DNA from: Rhizobium sp. RU33A
GTDB lineage: Bacteria; Pseudomonadota; Alphaproteobacteria; Rhizobiales; Rhizobiaceae
Length of the DNA stretch: 64,000 nt
Reading direction: 5' to 3'
NCBI RefSeq assembly: GCF_900156055.1
Contig: NZ_FTMQ01000002.1
Coordinates: forward strand, 620,001 to 684,000
Shown here one piece after another: positions 38,801-47,082 of this stretch. Positions within the stretch are counted from its first letter, which is position 1. The number at the start of each line of letters is the position of its first letter. The notes under the pieces were generated by a model. The model ran no database searches, was not told the origin of the DNA, and saw only the letters and a list, made by a program, of their open reading frames with translations. The position numbers and the translations under genes were made by a program.

Positions 38801-39162
38801 GCCGGAAGATCGCCACGGATCTGATCGATCGCGTCCTTGACGTCCTGCACCGCCTGTTCGGTCGGCACTTCCATGCGGAACATGACGACCGTCTGGGACA
38901 TGCCGTCGGTAACGGTCGAATTGATTTCGTCGACGCCGGTGATCGAGGCCACCGCGTCTTCGACTTCCTTCGTCACCTGGCTTTCGAGTTCAGCCGGGGA
39001 GGCGCCACTCTGGCCGACGGTGATCGCCACAAGTGGCACGTCGATGTTCGGGAAGCGGGTGATCGGCAGTGCATAAAACGACTGGATGCCGACGACCATC
39101 AGCAGGAAGAAGCCGAGTATCGGCGCAATCGGATTGCGGATGGACCATGCAGAGAAATTCAT
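35839..39162 (-). CDS. RND efflux pump inner-membrane transporter (HAE1 type)
   Basis: This 1107-residue transporter has the two-fold AcrB layout: an N-terminal helix (NFSAWSIRNPIAPILGF), a large periplasmic porter domain, helices 2-6 with the proton-relay pair in GILVDDAIVEVENI (about residue 405), a second porter domain and six further helices. It exports hydrophobic drugs, detergents or solvents by proton exchange. The cytoplasmic tail of about 80 residues after the last helix is longer than in AcrB. The adjacent upstream gene encodes its periplasmic adaptor. No TolC-like channel is in the window, so an unlinked one must be used. Confidence 0.95.
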   Translation of the reverse strand: MNFSAWSIRNPIAPILGFFLLMVVGIQSFYALPITRFPNIDVPLVAITVGQSGASPAELESQVTKEVEDAVASITGVDEINSTVTDGMSQTVVMFRMEVPTEQAVQDVKDAIDQIRGDLPASVEEPIVTKIDVEGQAIQSFAVSSPNMNLAELSWFVDDSVKRALQGQPGIGRVDRYGGADREVRVELDPNRLDALGVTASDISGQLKGTNVDLGSGRGQVAGAEQSIRTLGDNRDVESLANTTIALPGGRFVKLSDLGRVYDTYEEQRSFARHDGKPVVSFAVFRAKGASEVTVAETVAESLATVRAENPDVQIEMIDDSVYFTYGNYEAAMHTLVEGAILAVIVVLLFLRNWRATLISAVALPLSAIPTFWVMDMMGFSLNLVSFLALTLATGILVDDAIVEVENIARHIKMGKTPYRAAIEAADEIGLAVIATTFTIIAVFVPVSFMPGIPGQYFIQFGLTVAFSVFFSLLVARLITPMMAAYLMRPEDAMDDHHDNDSLPLKLYTKLVRFTTRRWYSRLGTLVAAIAFLIGSIMLLAGVPGSFIPPEDAGRIVLSVELPPNATLDETERKTDEIYAAIQDVPDVASIFILGGSSPRGDLELRRASVTLNLDRIEHSLAKTLVNGGLGNIPLIGEYLPKLPENGRIRPQWDVEEEVFAKLAGIADIRVTKLNDRGERDITFNFLSKNEEELNQAVGILEAKLRQVPELANVSADGALPRPELQIRPRADEAARLGITAQQIAQTVRVATIGDVDAALPKISLDNRQIPIRVQASLDLRTDLAAIRSLKVRTASGATVPLSSVADIDYAEGVSSIKRNDRNRVVSIGAGLPQGVALDTATAAFRTTVENAEIPASVRLAESGDAKIQAEMQQSFVNAMILGLLLVLTVLILLFKDVIQPFTILFSLPLAIGGVAVALIITNNALSMPVLIGILMLMGIVTKNAILLVDFAIEMRRQGMHRLEAMVEAGRKRARPIIMTSIAMSAGMLPSALGVGEGGSFRAPMAIAVIGGIIVSTVLSLVVVPAFFLILDDVSRLLGWIFSRLVGKKEEEEEPLTPEVLSFLARQNVQALETMDRRVAAVERSQPVTRKGDGNGNVINLPPLAAE

Positions 39163-39176
39163 GGCGTCGTCGCCTC

Positions 39177-40361
39177 TCAGTTGGAAACGCTGCTGGTTTC
39201 TTCCACGGGATTGATGCGGTCGCCGTCACGGACAAAGACGCCCGCCTTGGCCACCACCTTGTCCCCTTCATCAAGGCCTTCGGTCACCTCAACATAGGCG
39301 CCGTCCTGAATGCCGGTGCGGATCTCCACCATCTGGACGGTCCCATCGGAAACCTTACGCACCGTCGTCTTGCCGCCTTCGGTGGTGATCGCGGACAGCG
39401 GAAGGGCAATCCCCTTTGCTTCGCTGACAATAATCGCCGCGCTGCCATACATGCCCGACCGGGCGGCCAGATCGTCGTCGAGTGCGATATGAACCGCGCC
39501 CAAACGGGTGACGGGGTCAACGACCGGAGAAATCAGACGCACGGAACCCGTCAGGGGTTCGGTGCTGCCGGCAATCGTAACGGCCGCCTTCTGGCCCGGC
39601 TTGAGGCGCAGGATATCACTTTCCGTGACATCCGCCACCAGTTCGATCTGCCCGTCGCGGATGACCGTGAACAGCGGCTGGCCGGCGCCGGATGCGATGG
39701 CGCCGATCCGGGCATTGCGAACGGAGATCGTTCCTGTGACGGGCGACTTGATATCGGTGCGGGCGAGCCGAAGGTCCGTATCGGCAAGCTGGCTGTCGAC
39801 GACCTTAATATCTGCTTCGGCGACGGTGATTGCCTGGCGAGCGGTCTCGACCCGGGCCGTGGCGCTGGCGAGCGCTGTTTCCGCCTGCTCTTTTTGGGAC
39901 GTGGAGACGGAACCTGATGAGACCAGGCGCGTTGCACGTTCAAACTGGCGCTGGGCGTCGTTCAGGCTCGCTTCGGCTTCCACCAGCTGCGCCTGATACT
40001 GGGCAAGGGCGGCTTCTGCCTTTGCACGGTTGGCCAGAGACTGGCTGCGTTGAAGCAGGAGGGTATCCTCGCTCAGCTTCGCGACGACCGCATCAGCCTG
40101 GACCGTGTCGCCCACATCGACGTTCAGGGACTGGATTTGCAGACCCTCGACCTGAGGCTGAATCTGCACTTCCTCCTCGGCGCGAAGCGTGCCCGTGGAG
40201 ACGACCCTGTCGACGAGGTCACGGCTCTCAGCCGCGGTAACGATGATGGCCGGGAGGTTCTGCGCTGGGGCTGCTGGCTGTTCCTGAGCAATGGCAACCG
40301 AGGCCGCCAGCGACAGAGTGGCAGCCATCAGCACGGACTTCGCGCTCGCGATTCGATACAT
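39177..40361 (-). CDS. RND efflux periplasmic adaptor (membrane fusion protein)
   Basis: This 394-residue HlyD/AcrA-family adaptor has an export signal ending ASVAIAQ, a lipoyl half-motif around VEGLQIQSLNVDVGDTVQADAVVAKL, a long alpha-helical hairpin (about 105-190), and beta-barrel and membrane-proximal domains. It links the RND pump to an outer-membrane channel. The ATG at 40361 is chosen because GGGAAGGG lies 5 nt upstream; an upstream ATG at 40391 lacks such a site. The pump gene follows after 14 nt. No regulator is adjacent. Confidence 0.93.
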   Translation of the reverse strand: MYRIASAKSVLMAATLSLAASVAIAQEQPAAPAQNLPAIIVTAAESRDLVDRVVSTGTLRAEEEVQIQPQVEGLQIQSLNVDVGDTVQADAVVAKLSEDTLLLQRSQSLANRAKAEAALAQYQAQLVEAEASLNDAQRQFERATRLVSSGSVSTSQKEQAETALASATARVETARQAITVAEADIKVVDSQLADTDLRLARTDIKSPVTGTISVRNARIGAIASGAGQPLFTVIRDGQIELVADVTESDILRLKPGQKAAVTIAGSTEPLTGSVRLISPVVDPVTRLGAVHIALDDDLAARSGMYGSAAIIVSEAKGIALPLSAITTEGGKTTVRKVSDGTVQMVEIRTGIQDGAYVEVTEGLDEGDKVVAKAGVFVRDGDRINPVEETSSVSN

Positions 40362-40683
40362 GAGACCCTTCCCAGAGGATGATAAAAGCAACTATGAAAG
40401 CATTACGTCGTGTCAGCCGGATCGGCTCACAGCGTCGATGTTACCGACATTCATACGCTGTTTTCAACTTTTCGGCATCTGAACCCAGATGAAGAGGTGG
40501 GGGATCGCAAAACCCCTTGCAAGAGCCTTAAAGGCCAATTGCGATACGCTCGTGAAAATAGTTCAATATAGAACGATGGTGTTGCCGATTTGCCAGTTTC
40601 GACCATAGAAATTGATCAGTAAAACCTCCAAATAGACACGGGGATTGCTCCCCGTGTCCTTTATTCGCTGTGGTCCGCCAAGA
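40362..40683. other. Intergenic region between efflux operon and ABC binding-protein gene
   Basis: This 322-nt gap holds the 5' region of the efflux operon and, at its right end, the terminator at 40635-40658. A partial palindrome, GTTCAATATAGAAC (40561-40574, 12 of 14 symmetric), and AGCCG-GAT-CGGCT (about 40417-40429) could be regulator sites. No convincing small gene, tRNA or promoter consensus was seen. Confidence 0.5.
40635..40658 (-). terminator. Terminator after the ABC substrate-binding protein gene
   Basis: GACACGGGGA-TTGC-TCCCCGTGTC is a perfect 10-bp stem with a 4-nt loop, 26 nt beyond the stop of the minus-strand binding-protein gene. On that strand it is followed by TATTTGG and then TTTT. 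Confidence 0.75.
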
Positions 40684-41676
40684 CTATTTCAGGGCCGCGT
40701 CGGTGATCTCGGTCGTGAAGGCACCGGTCGGCTCCTTGGTGATGACCGGGTCCGAGCCGCCACCGAGCAGCGTCTTGACCGTGCGGTCATAGTCGGCCTG
40801 GTCGAGCGCGCCGGCAGAGCCGGCTGTCAGCTTGGCGACTTCGCTCATCATGCGCTTCTGATGGGCTTCGGTCTGAGCGCCGGACGCATCATTTTCGAGC
40901 ACGATTTCAGCCGCTTCGTCCGAGTTCTCCTCGGCATACTTCCAGCCCTTCATCGAAGCGCGGACGAACTTGACCATCTTTTCCTTGAAGGCCGGGTCGG
41001 CGAGCTTGTCTTCGAGCACGTAGAGACCGTCTTCGAGGGTGGCGACGCCTTCGTCTTCATACTTGAAGGTCACGAGTTCCTCCGGCTTGATGCCGGCATC
41101 TATGACCTGCCAGTATTCGTTGTAGGTCATGGTCGAGATGCAGGCGGCCTGCTTCTGGAGCAGCGGGTCGACGTTGAAGCCCTGCTTGAGGACAGTCACG
41201 CCACCGTCCGAACCGTCGGTCTTGATGCCGAGCGTGCTCATCCATGACAGGAACGGATACTCGTTGCCGAAGAACCAGACGCCGAGTGTCTTGCCCTTGA
41301 AATCCTCAGGCTTGGTGATGCCGGTTTCCTTGAGGCAGGTCAGCATCATGCCCGAGGACTTGAAGGGCTGGGCGATGTTGACGAGCGGAACGCCCTTTTC
41401 GCGGGTAGCCAGAGCCGACGGCATCCAGTCGACGATCACGTCTGCGCCGCCACCGGCCAGAACCTGCGGCGGAGCAATATCCGGGCCGCCCGGCTTGATT
41501 TCAACGTCGAGACCTTCTTCTTCGTAGAAGCCCTTGTCCTTGGCGACGTAATAGCCGGCGAACTGGGCCTGGGTTACCCACTTCAGCTGGAGGGTCACCT
41601 TGTCGGCGGCGGCGGCCTGCATGGCGGTCAGCGAGACCGCAGCAGCCAGCAGCATGGATGTGAGTTTGACAGTCAT
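40684..41676 (-). CDS. NMT1/THI5-type ABC transporter substrate-binding protein
   Basis: This 330-residue periplasmic binding protein has a signal peptide of about 23 residues (ending MQAAAA) and the NMT1/SsuA-like pattern VTLQLKWVTQAQFAGYYVAKDKGFY, GLDVEIKPGGPDI and a GGADV strand. Family members bind thiamine pyrimidine precursors, nitrate, sulphonates or similar small molecules. The first residues after the signal (LKWVTQAQFAGYYVA) are most like the ThiY/HMP-precursor or pyrimidine-type binders. It ends the operon ATPase-EmrE-like-permease-permease-binding protein, next to dihydropyrimidinase genes, so a pyrimidine ligand is plausible but inferred. GGGAA lies before the ATG. Confidence 0.88.
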   Translation of the reverse strand: MTVKLTSMLLAAAVSLTAMQAAAADKVTLQLKWVTQAQFAGYYVAKDKGFYEEEGLDVEIKPGGPDIAPPQVLAGGGADVIVDWMPSALATREKGVPLVNIAQPFKSSGMMLTCLKETGITKPEDFKGKTLGVWFFGNEYPFLSWMSTLGIKTDGSDGGVTVLKQGFNVDPLLQKQAACISTMTYNEYWQVIDAGIKPEELVTFKYEDEGVATLEDGLYVLEDKLADPAFKEKMVKFVRASMKGWKYAEENSDEAAEIVLENDASGAQTEAHQKRMMSEVAKLTAGSAGALDQADYDRTVKTLLGGGSDPVITKEPTGAFTTEITDAALK

Positions 41677-41706
41677 TTCAGTTCCCTCTTTTTTTGTTGG
41701 TTCAGT

Positions 41707-42573
41707 TCACGCCCGTCCACCACGGACGGACGGATGCCAGAAGGTGACCCGGCGTTCTGCCAGTGCCACCAATCCGTAGAAGACCGAGCCGGCGAGTGCG
41801 GCGACCGCAATCTCGGCCCAGACCATGTCGACATTCGAGCGTCCGACCTCGGTCGAGATACGGAAGCCCATGCCGACAATCGGGGTGCCGAAGAACTCTG
41901 CCACGATCGCACCGATCAGCGCGAGAGTGGAATTGATCTTCAGCGCATTGAAGATGAAAGGCCAGGCGGCGGGAAGCCTTAAGCGCACCAGCGTCTGCCA
42001 CCAGGAGGCGGCATAGGTGTGCATCAGGTCGCGCTCCCTATGGCTTGCGGCGGCCAGGCCCTGCACGGTGTTCACCAGCATCGGGAAGAAGGTCATGATG
42101 ACGACCACGGCGACCTTGGACTGCCAGTCGAAGCCGAACCACATGACCATGATCGGGGCTATGCCGACGACCGGAAGGGCCGAGACGAAGTTGCCGATCG
42201 GCAGCAGGCCCTTCTGCAGGAAGGGCGAGCGGTCGATCAGGATGGCAACGATGAAGCCGAGGCCGCAGCCGGCGACATAACCGGTGATGACAGACTTCAG
42301 GAAGGTCTGCTGGAAATCCGCCCAGAGGATATGGGTGGAGGTGAGGATACGCGCCCAGATCATCGAGGGGGCAGGGAGCAGGATCGAGGGGATCTCGAAG
42401 CCGCGCACCATGCATTCCCAGATCACGAGCAGGGTGATCCCGAAGATCAGGGGGACGGCCAGCCCGATCGCGCGGCGGATGGACGGGTCCTTAGGACGCC
42501 GAGCCACCAGCCACTGGTTCAGACCCCAGGCACCGAGCCAGAAGAGGAAGGCGAAGACGAGATAACCGTTCAT
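41707..42573 (-). CDS. ABC transporter permease (second of pair)
   Basis: This 288-residue permease of the TauC/SsuC type has six to seven hydrophobic helices and the EAA coupling loop around AASHRERDLMHTYAASWWQTLVRLRLPAAWPF near residue 180. It forms the channel with the permease encoded just upstream, whose gene it overlaps by 4 nt. Two different permeases instead of a homodimer is a feature of the thiamine-precursor/pyrimidine branch of this family. The binding protein follows after 30 nt. Confidence 0.9.
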   Translation of the reverse strand: MNGYLVFAFLFWLGAWGLNQWLVARRPKDPSIRRAIGLAVPLIFGITLLVIWECMVRGFEIPSILLPAPSMIWARILTSTHILWADFQQTFLKSVITGYVAGCGLGFIVAILIDRSPFLQKGLLPIGNFVSALPVVGIAPIMVMWFGFDWQSKVAVVVIMTFFPMLVNTVQGLAAASHRERDLMHTYAASWWQTLVRLRLPAAWPFIFNALKINSTLALIGAIVAEFFGTPIVGMGFRISTEVGRSNVDMVWAEIAVAALAGSVFYGLVALAERRVTFWHPSVRGGRA

Positions 42574-43457
42574 GGCTTGACCCCCATGCGTGCCAGCACC
42601 CGAGTGTGGGCCATGCCGACGATCGAGACGAGCAGCGCAGCCAACCCGGCCGCCATGAAGAGCGCTGCCCAGATCTGGATGGTCTGGCCGTAATAGGAAC
42701 CGGACAGCAGTCGGGCACCGAGACCGGCGACGGCGCCTGTCGGCAGCTCACCGACGATGGCTCCGACCAGCGAAATGGCGATTGCCACCTTCAGCGAGGT
42801 GAAGAGGTAGGGCATCGAAGCCGGCCAGCGGAGCTTCCAGAAGGTCTGAGACTGGCTGGCATTATAGGTGTGCATCAGGTCGAGGAGCAGGATGTCCGGA
42901 CTGCGCAGGCCCTTCACCATGCCGACGACGATCGGGAAGAAAGAAAGATAGGTGGAAATCAGCGCTTTGGGCATGAGACCCGAGACGCCGATGGAATTCA
43001 GCACGACGATGATCATTGGCGCGATGGCGAGGATCGGGATCGTCTGCGAGGCGATCACCCAGGGCATCAGCGACTTGTCCATCGCCCTGTTATGGACGAT
43101 GGCGATGGCGAGCACGATGCCGAGCACGGTGCCCATGGCAAAGCCCATCAGCGTGGCGGAAAGCGTGATCCAGGCATGGTAGACAAGGCTGCGCTTGGAG
43201 GTGACGGCCTTGTTGATCGTCGTATCCCAGAGCTCGGCGACGATCTGGTGCGGGGCCGGCAGGACGGGGCGCTCCTGGGCGAAGGTTCGCTCGACGATTT
43301 GGGAGAAGGTGATCGTCTCGCCGGCACGTGCCGCCTGGTCGCGCACGAAGGGCGCGTTCAGATAGACGACGAAGACATGCCAGATCACGAGGATCGCCAG
43401 GAGGACCGTCAGGACCGGCAGGATTCTGTCTCGGAATGCGGAAGGAGCCGGGGTCAT
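42570..43457 (-). CDS. ABC transporter permease (first of pair)
   Basis: This 295-residue TauC/SsuC-type permease has a membrane anchor near residues 10-30, a periplasmic loop and five further helices. The EAA loop (LRSPDILLLDLMHTYNASQSQTFWKLRWPASMPY) lies near residue 190-220. Its start overlaps the stop of the EmrE-like gene by one base and its stop overlaps the next permease by 4 nt, showing tight coupling. Confidence 0.9.
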   Translation of the reverse strand: MTPAPSAFRDRILPVLTVLLAILVIWHVFVVYLNAPFVRDQAARAGETITFSQIVERTFAQERPVLPAPHQIVAELWDTTINKAVTSKRSLVYHAWITLSATLMGFAMGTVLGIVLAIAIVHNRAMDKSLMPWVIASQTIPILAIAPMIIVVLNSIGVSGLMPKALISTYLSFFPIVVGMVKGLRSPDILLLDLMHTYNASQSQTFWKLRWPASMPYLFTSLKVAIAISLVGAIVGELPTGAVAGLGARLLSGSYYGQTIQIWAALFMAAGLAALLVSIVGMAHTRVLARMGVKP

Positions 43458-43792
43458 CAGGCGCCTCCTTTTGCAGGAAAGAGCATCAGGGCCATGGAGA
43501 CGACGCCGAGTGCCACGCCTGCCATCTGAACGACGCTCAGCCGTTCACCGAAGAGGAAGAAGGCGATGACATTGATGAGGACCAATTGGGCGATGGCCGA
43601 GGCGGAGATGGCAAGCCCCAAGCCCCCCTCACGCATCAGCTTCACCATCATCAGGTTGCCGACGCAGTAGAGGGCAAGAGAGGCTGCGAGCACCCAGAGC
43701 TTGCCGTTGTCGACATAGGCGCGGGAGACGGTGGCGGCACCGAGGAAGGTCGCCATGGCGGCGCCGAGCCAGAGGAGGAAGGTGGGGTTCAT
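43457..43792 (-). CDS. Four-helix EamA/EmrE-like membrane protein inside the ABC operon
   Basis: This 111-residue protein has four hydrophobic helices and matches a half-size drug/metabolite transporter: AISASAIAQLVLINVIAFFLFGERLSVVQMAGVALGV is the classic EamA C-terminal signature. Small DMT proteins work as antiparallel dimers. It sits between the ABC ATPase gene and the two permeases and overlaps the latter by one base. It could export a product linked to the imported substrate, but no direct evidence exists. Confidence 0.8.
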   Translation of the reverse strand: MNPTFLLWLGAAMATFLGAATVSRAYVDNGKLWVLAASLALYCVGNLMMVKLMREGGLGLAISASAIAQLVLINVIAFFLFGERLSVVQMAGVALGVVSMALMLFPAKGGA

Positions 43793-43816
43793 GGGGTAAT
43801 CCCCTTAATCACGGAA

Positions 43817-44605
43817 CTATTCCTCATAGCTATGCCCCGCCTTCAGACCCTCGCGTACCCGGTGGGCGATCTCGAGAAACTCCGGGGTCTCGCGGATGTC
43901 GAGCGGGCGTTCCTTGGGTAGCGTCGACTCGATGATATCAGTTACCCGGCCGGGCCTAGGGCTCATGACGACGATCTTGGTGGAGAGGTAGACGGCCTCG
44001 GGGATCGAATGGGTTACAAAGCAGATCGTCTTGTTGGTGCGGTCCCAGAGCTTCAGGAGCTCGGAATTGAGGTGGTCGCGGACGATTTCGTCGAGCGCGC
44101 CAAAGGGTTCGTCCATCAGCAGAAGGTCGGCGTCGAAGGCGAGCGCGCGGGCGATCGAGGCCCGCTGCTGCATCCCGCCTGAGAGCTGCCAGGGATATTT
44201 CTTGGCAAAGCCCGAGAGGTTGACCAGCTCCAGCGTCTGCTCGATGCGCTTCTTCTTTTCCGCCGCACTGTAGCCCATGATTTCGAGCGGGAGCGCGATG
44301 TTGTTTTCGATCGTGCGCCAGGGATAGAGGGCCGCTGCCTGGAAGACATAGCCGTAGGAGCGCGCCTTGCGGGCCTCTTCCGGTGTCATGCCATTGACCG
44401 TGATCTCGCCGGCGGTGTGTTTTTCCAGATCGGCGATGACGCGCAGGAAGGTGGTCTTGCCGCAGCCGGAGGGGCCGATGAAGGAGACGAAATCGCCCTT
44501 CTTCACCTCGAGATCGACATTCGACAGGGCGTGGACCGGCCCGTCATTGGTCTCGAAGGTGAGGCTCAGGTTTTTGGCCGAGACGACGGAGTAGGGTGCA
44601 TTCAT
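43817..44605 (-). CDS. ABC transporter ATPase (SsuB/TauB type)
   Basis: This 262-residue ATPase has Walker A GPSGCGKTT, the Q-loop region FQAAALYPWRTIENNIALPLE, signature LSGGMQQRASI, Walker B LLLMDEPFGALDE and switch VTHSIPEA. These are typical of nitrate/sulphonate/thiamine-precursor importers. It is the first gene of the minus-strand import operon and is divergent from the cupin gene across 124 nt that must contain the promoter. Confidence 0.93.
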   Translation of the reverse strand: MNAPYSVVSAKNLSLTFETNDGPVHALSNVDLEVKKGDFVSFIGPSGCGKTTFLRVIADLEKHTAGEITVNGMTPEEARKARSYGYVFQAAALYPWRTIENNIALPLEIMGYSAAEKKKRIEQTLELVNLSGFAKKYPWQLSGGMQQRASIARALAFDADLLLMDEPFGALDEIVRDHLNSELLKLWDRTNKTICFVTHSIPEAVYLSTKIVVMSPRPGRVTDIIESTLPKERPLDIRETPEFLEIAHRVREGLKAGHSYEE

Positions 44606-44729
44606 GCGCTAGGACCAATCGGGTTTGTTGCAAAGGCAGCCTGCCTCTTGCATTCTTTTGACATGCGGCCGCTCGGGAGCAGCGGACTGGGAGTGGCGGA
44701 CTTGCCGCCAGACGGAGGAGGAGAGGTCA

Positions 44730-45143
44730 ATGGACGCATCAGCAAAGCCCACCTGCCGGATCGTGAAGCCCGGCCACACCTATGAGGGCAAGCAGGGGCT
44801 GAGTTATTTCGAGGGCATTGCGGCCGAGACTGTGGGCGCCAAGGGCATCTGCATGCATGTGCTGACCATGCCGCCCGGCGCGCGGGCCAAGGCGCATCTG
44901 CACGAGAGCCACGAGACGGCGATCTACATGCTCTCCGGCCAGGCACATACCTGGTATGGCGACCGGCTGGAGAACCATGTCGTGGTTCACGCGGGCGAGC
45001 TGTTCTACATTCCGGCCGGCGTGCCGCATTTGCCGGCGAACCTGTCGAACGCGCCCTGCACGGCGATCATCGCGCGCACCGACCCGAACGAGCAGGAGAG
45101 CGTGGTTCTGCTGCCGGAACTGGATGGCTTGGTCGAGGTGTAG
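44730..45143 (+). CDS. Cupin-domain protein
   Basis: This 137-residue single cupin has motif 1 as GARAKAHLHESHETAIYMLSG and motif 2 as GELFYIPAGVPHLPANLS, giving the usual metal ligands (His, His, Glu and a later His). It is cytosolic. The start at 44730 follows a GGAGGAGGAGAGG stretch. It is divergent from the ABC import operon and convergent with a membrane protein gene. Single cupins may be enzymes or binding proteins; the substrate cannot be read. Position suggests a link to the imported compound or its breakdown. Confidence 0.88.
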   Translation: MDASAKPTCRIVKPGHTYEGKQGLSYFEGIAAETVGAKGICMHVLTMPPGARAKAHLHESHETAIYMLSGQAHTWYGDRLENHVVVHAGELFYIPAGVPHLPANLSNAPCTAIIARTDPNEQESVVLLPELDGLVEV

Positions 45144-45151
45144 CGCAGTGT

Positions 45152-45628
45152 TCATCTGGCCAGACCTTCTGTCTGGGGCAGGGCGATCCACCTGTAGATG
45201 ATCGCGCAGATCATGCCTGTCGGAGCGAGCGACATCGCCATTGATGCCTCGTTCTGATTGAAGAAGCGGCCCCAGGTTGCCAGTTGTAAAAGGACGATGC
45301 CGGAAAGGGGGCAGGCGGCACCCGCGATGGCAAAATGCCACCAGCGGTTCCAACGCATTCGCAGCAGCACCCAGGTCGCCAGCAAGGTGAAAGGGGCAGC
45401 CAGCAACAAGGCAACCGGCAGGATCTCCAGGGTCAGCCGAAGGACCGGCAGGATCGAACCCGGAAAGAGCATGAAGCGCGGCAGGCGGCCGTAAGTGAAC
45501 GCATCTGTCACCTCCAGGGTTGCCCAGATGCCCATGACGCCGACAAACACGGCAGCCGCGTAGCCAAGGCCGAAACGGGCAGTCTTCAGCAACCATGTCC
45601 TGTTTGCTGGCGTCACCCTCACCCTCAC
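45152..45628 (-). CDS. Four-helix membrane protein of unknown function
   Basis: This protein of about 158 residues has four hydrophobic helices (about 17-38, 62-88, 95-115 and 128-146) and a basic N-terminus. It begins with a GTG whose bases overlap the dihydropyrimidinase stop (GTGA). In-frame GTG codons 6 and 12 nt later are alternative starts. No family is recognised. It is likely the last gene of the minus-strand hydrolase transcript. Confidence 0.65.
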   Translation of the reverse strand: MRVRVTPANRTWLLKTARFGLGYAAAVFVGVMGIWATLEVTDAFTYGRLPRFMLFPGSILPVLRLTLEILPVALLLAAPFTLLATWVLLRMRWNRWWHFAIAGAACPLSGIVLLQLATWGRFFNQNEASMAMSLAPTGMICAIIYRWIALPQTEGLAR

Positions 45629-47082
45629 ACCCCCGTCGCCGGAATGCCCGTGCGTTCCACCTTGCGCGGCGCCACGAGTTCCTTCCAGGTGGAGAGTGCC
45701 TTGTTCACGGCGGTAAACGGCTCGCGCTTGACGAACTTTCCGTGGCCCTCGCGGGTTTTTACAGCACTTTCCTCGATCGCGACATAGCCACGGGTCAGCG
45801 TGTAGCGCGGCAGGCCGGTGACCTCCTTACCTTCGAAGACATTGTAGTCGATCGAAGATTGCTGGGACTTGGCGGAGATGGTTTTGGAGCGCTTGGGATC
45901 CCAGACCACGAGGTCGGCATCGGCGCCGACGAGGACGGCGCCCTTCTTCGGGTAGATGTTGAGGATCTTGGCGATATTGGTCGACGTGACCGCGACGAAT
46001 TCGTTCATCGTCAGGCGACCGGTTGCTACACCATAGGTCCAGAGCATCGGCATACGGTCTTCAAGCCCGCCGGTGCCGTTCGGGATCTTGGCAAAGTTGC
46101 CGACGCCGAAGCGCTTCTGTTCGCTGGTGAAGGCGCAGTGGTCGGTGGCGACGACAGAGAGCGAACCCGACTGCAGGCCAGCCCAGAGTGAATCCTGGTG
46201 CTGCTTGTTGCGAAAGGGGGGCGACATGACCCGGCGGGCGGCATGGTCCCAGTCCTTGTTGAAATATTCGCTCTCGTCGAGCGTCAGGTGCTGGATCAGC
46301 GGCTCGCCATAGACGCGCATGCCTTTCTGGCGGGCGCGGCGGATGGCTTCATGCGCCTGTTCGCATGACGTGTGCACCACATAGAGCGGAACACCGGCCA
46401 TGTCGGCCAGCATGATCGCACGGTTGGTGGCCTCGCCCTCGACCTCAGGCGGACGGGAATAGGCATGGGCTTCCGGACCGTTATTGCCTTCGGCGAGCAG
46501 CTTGGCCGTCATCGAGGCGACGACGTCGCCGTTTTCGGCATGCACCATCGGCAGCGCGCCGAGTTCGGCGCAGCGCTGGAAGGAGGCGAACATCTCGTCG
46601 TCATTCACCATCAGCGCGCCCTTGTAGGCCATGAAGTGCTTGAAGGTGTTGATGCCGCGATCCTGGACGACCGTCTTCATCTCGTCGAACACGCGTTCGT
46701 TCCAGCCGGTGATCGCCATGTGGAAGGAATAGTCGGCCGTGGCGCGGGATGTCTTGTTATCCCACATCTGGAGCGCTTCGAGCAGCGACTGATCCGGCCC
46801 CGGCAGACAGAAATCGACAACCATGGTCGTGCCGCCAGAGAGGCCGGCGCGCGTGCCGCTTTCGAAATCATCCGCCGAATAAGTGCCCATGAAGGGCATT
46901 TCGAGATGCACATGCGGGTCGATACCACCAGGCATGATGTAACAGCCGGCCGCATCCAGCACGGTGTCACCGGAGAGGTTGTGCCCGATCTCGACGATCA
47001 CGCCGCCCTCGATCTTGACGTCGGCCTTGTAGGTCAGATCGGCGGTGACGATGGTGCCGCCCTTGATGACTGTGGTGGTCAT
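45625..47082 (-). CDS. hydA: Dihydropyrimidinase (D-hydantoinase family)
   Basis: This 485-residue cyclic amidohydrolase hydrolyses 5,6-dihydrouracil or dihydrothymine (and hydantoins) to N-carbamoyl beta-amino acids. Metal ligands are visible: GGIDPHVHLEMPF, the carboxylated Lys in FKHFMAYKGALM near residue 154, His residues in MVHAENGD and VVHTSCEQ, and the Asp in VATDHCAF. It is the second step of the reductive pyrimidine pathway; PreT/PreA (step 1) and the carbamoyl hydrolase (step 3) are in this window. Its start overlaps the stop of a MazF-like toxin gene by 4 nt. Confidence 0.95.
   Translation of the reverse strand: MTTTVIKGGTIVTADLTYKADVKIEGGVIVEIGHNLSGDTVLDAAGCYIMPGGIDPHVHLEMPFMGTYSADDFESGTRAGLSGGTTMVVDFCLPGPDQSLLEALQMWDNKTSRATADYSFHMAITGWNERVFDEMKTVVQDRGINTFKHFMAYKGALMVNDDEMFASFQRCAELGALPMVHAENGDVVASMTAKLLAEGNNGPEAHAYSRPPEVEGEATNRAIMLADMAGVPLYVVHTSCEQAHEAIRRARQKGMRVYGEPLIQHLTLDESEYFNKDWDHAARRVMSPPFRNKQHQDSLWAGLQSGSLSVVATDHCAFTSEQKRFGVGNFAKIPNGTGGLEDRMPMLWTYGVATGRLTMNEFVAVTSTNIAKILNIYPKKGAVLVGADADLVVWDPKRSKTISAKSQQSSIDYNVFEGKEVTGLPRYTLTRGYVAIEESAVKTREGHGKFVKREPFTAVNKALSTWKELVAPRKVERTGIPATGV

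Noticed and set aside
37207..39297. Open frame of 696 codons antisense to the RND pump gene
   Set aside because: Composition (runs of Asp, His, Arg, Glu) is typical of a shadow frame; the RND transporter on the other strand has all family motifs.
40392..40634. tRNA or small RNA gene in the longest non-coding gap
   Set aside because: No cloverleaf, CCA end or other RNA signature was seen; only weak palindromes and a terminator.
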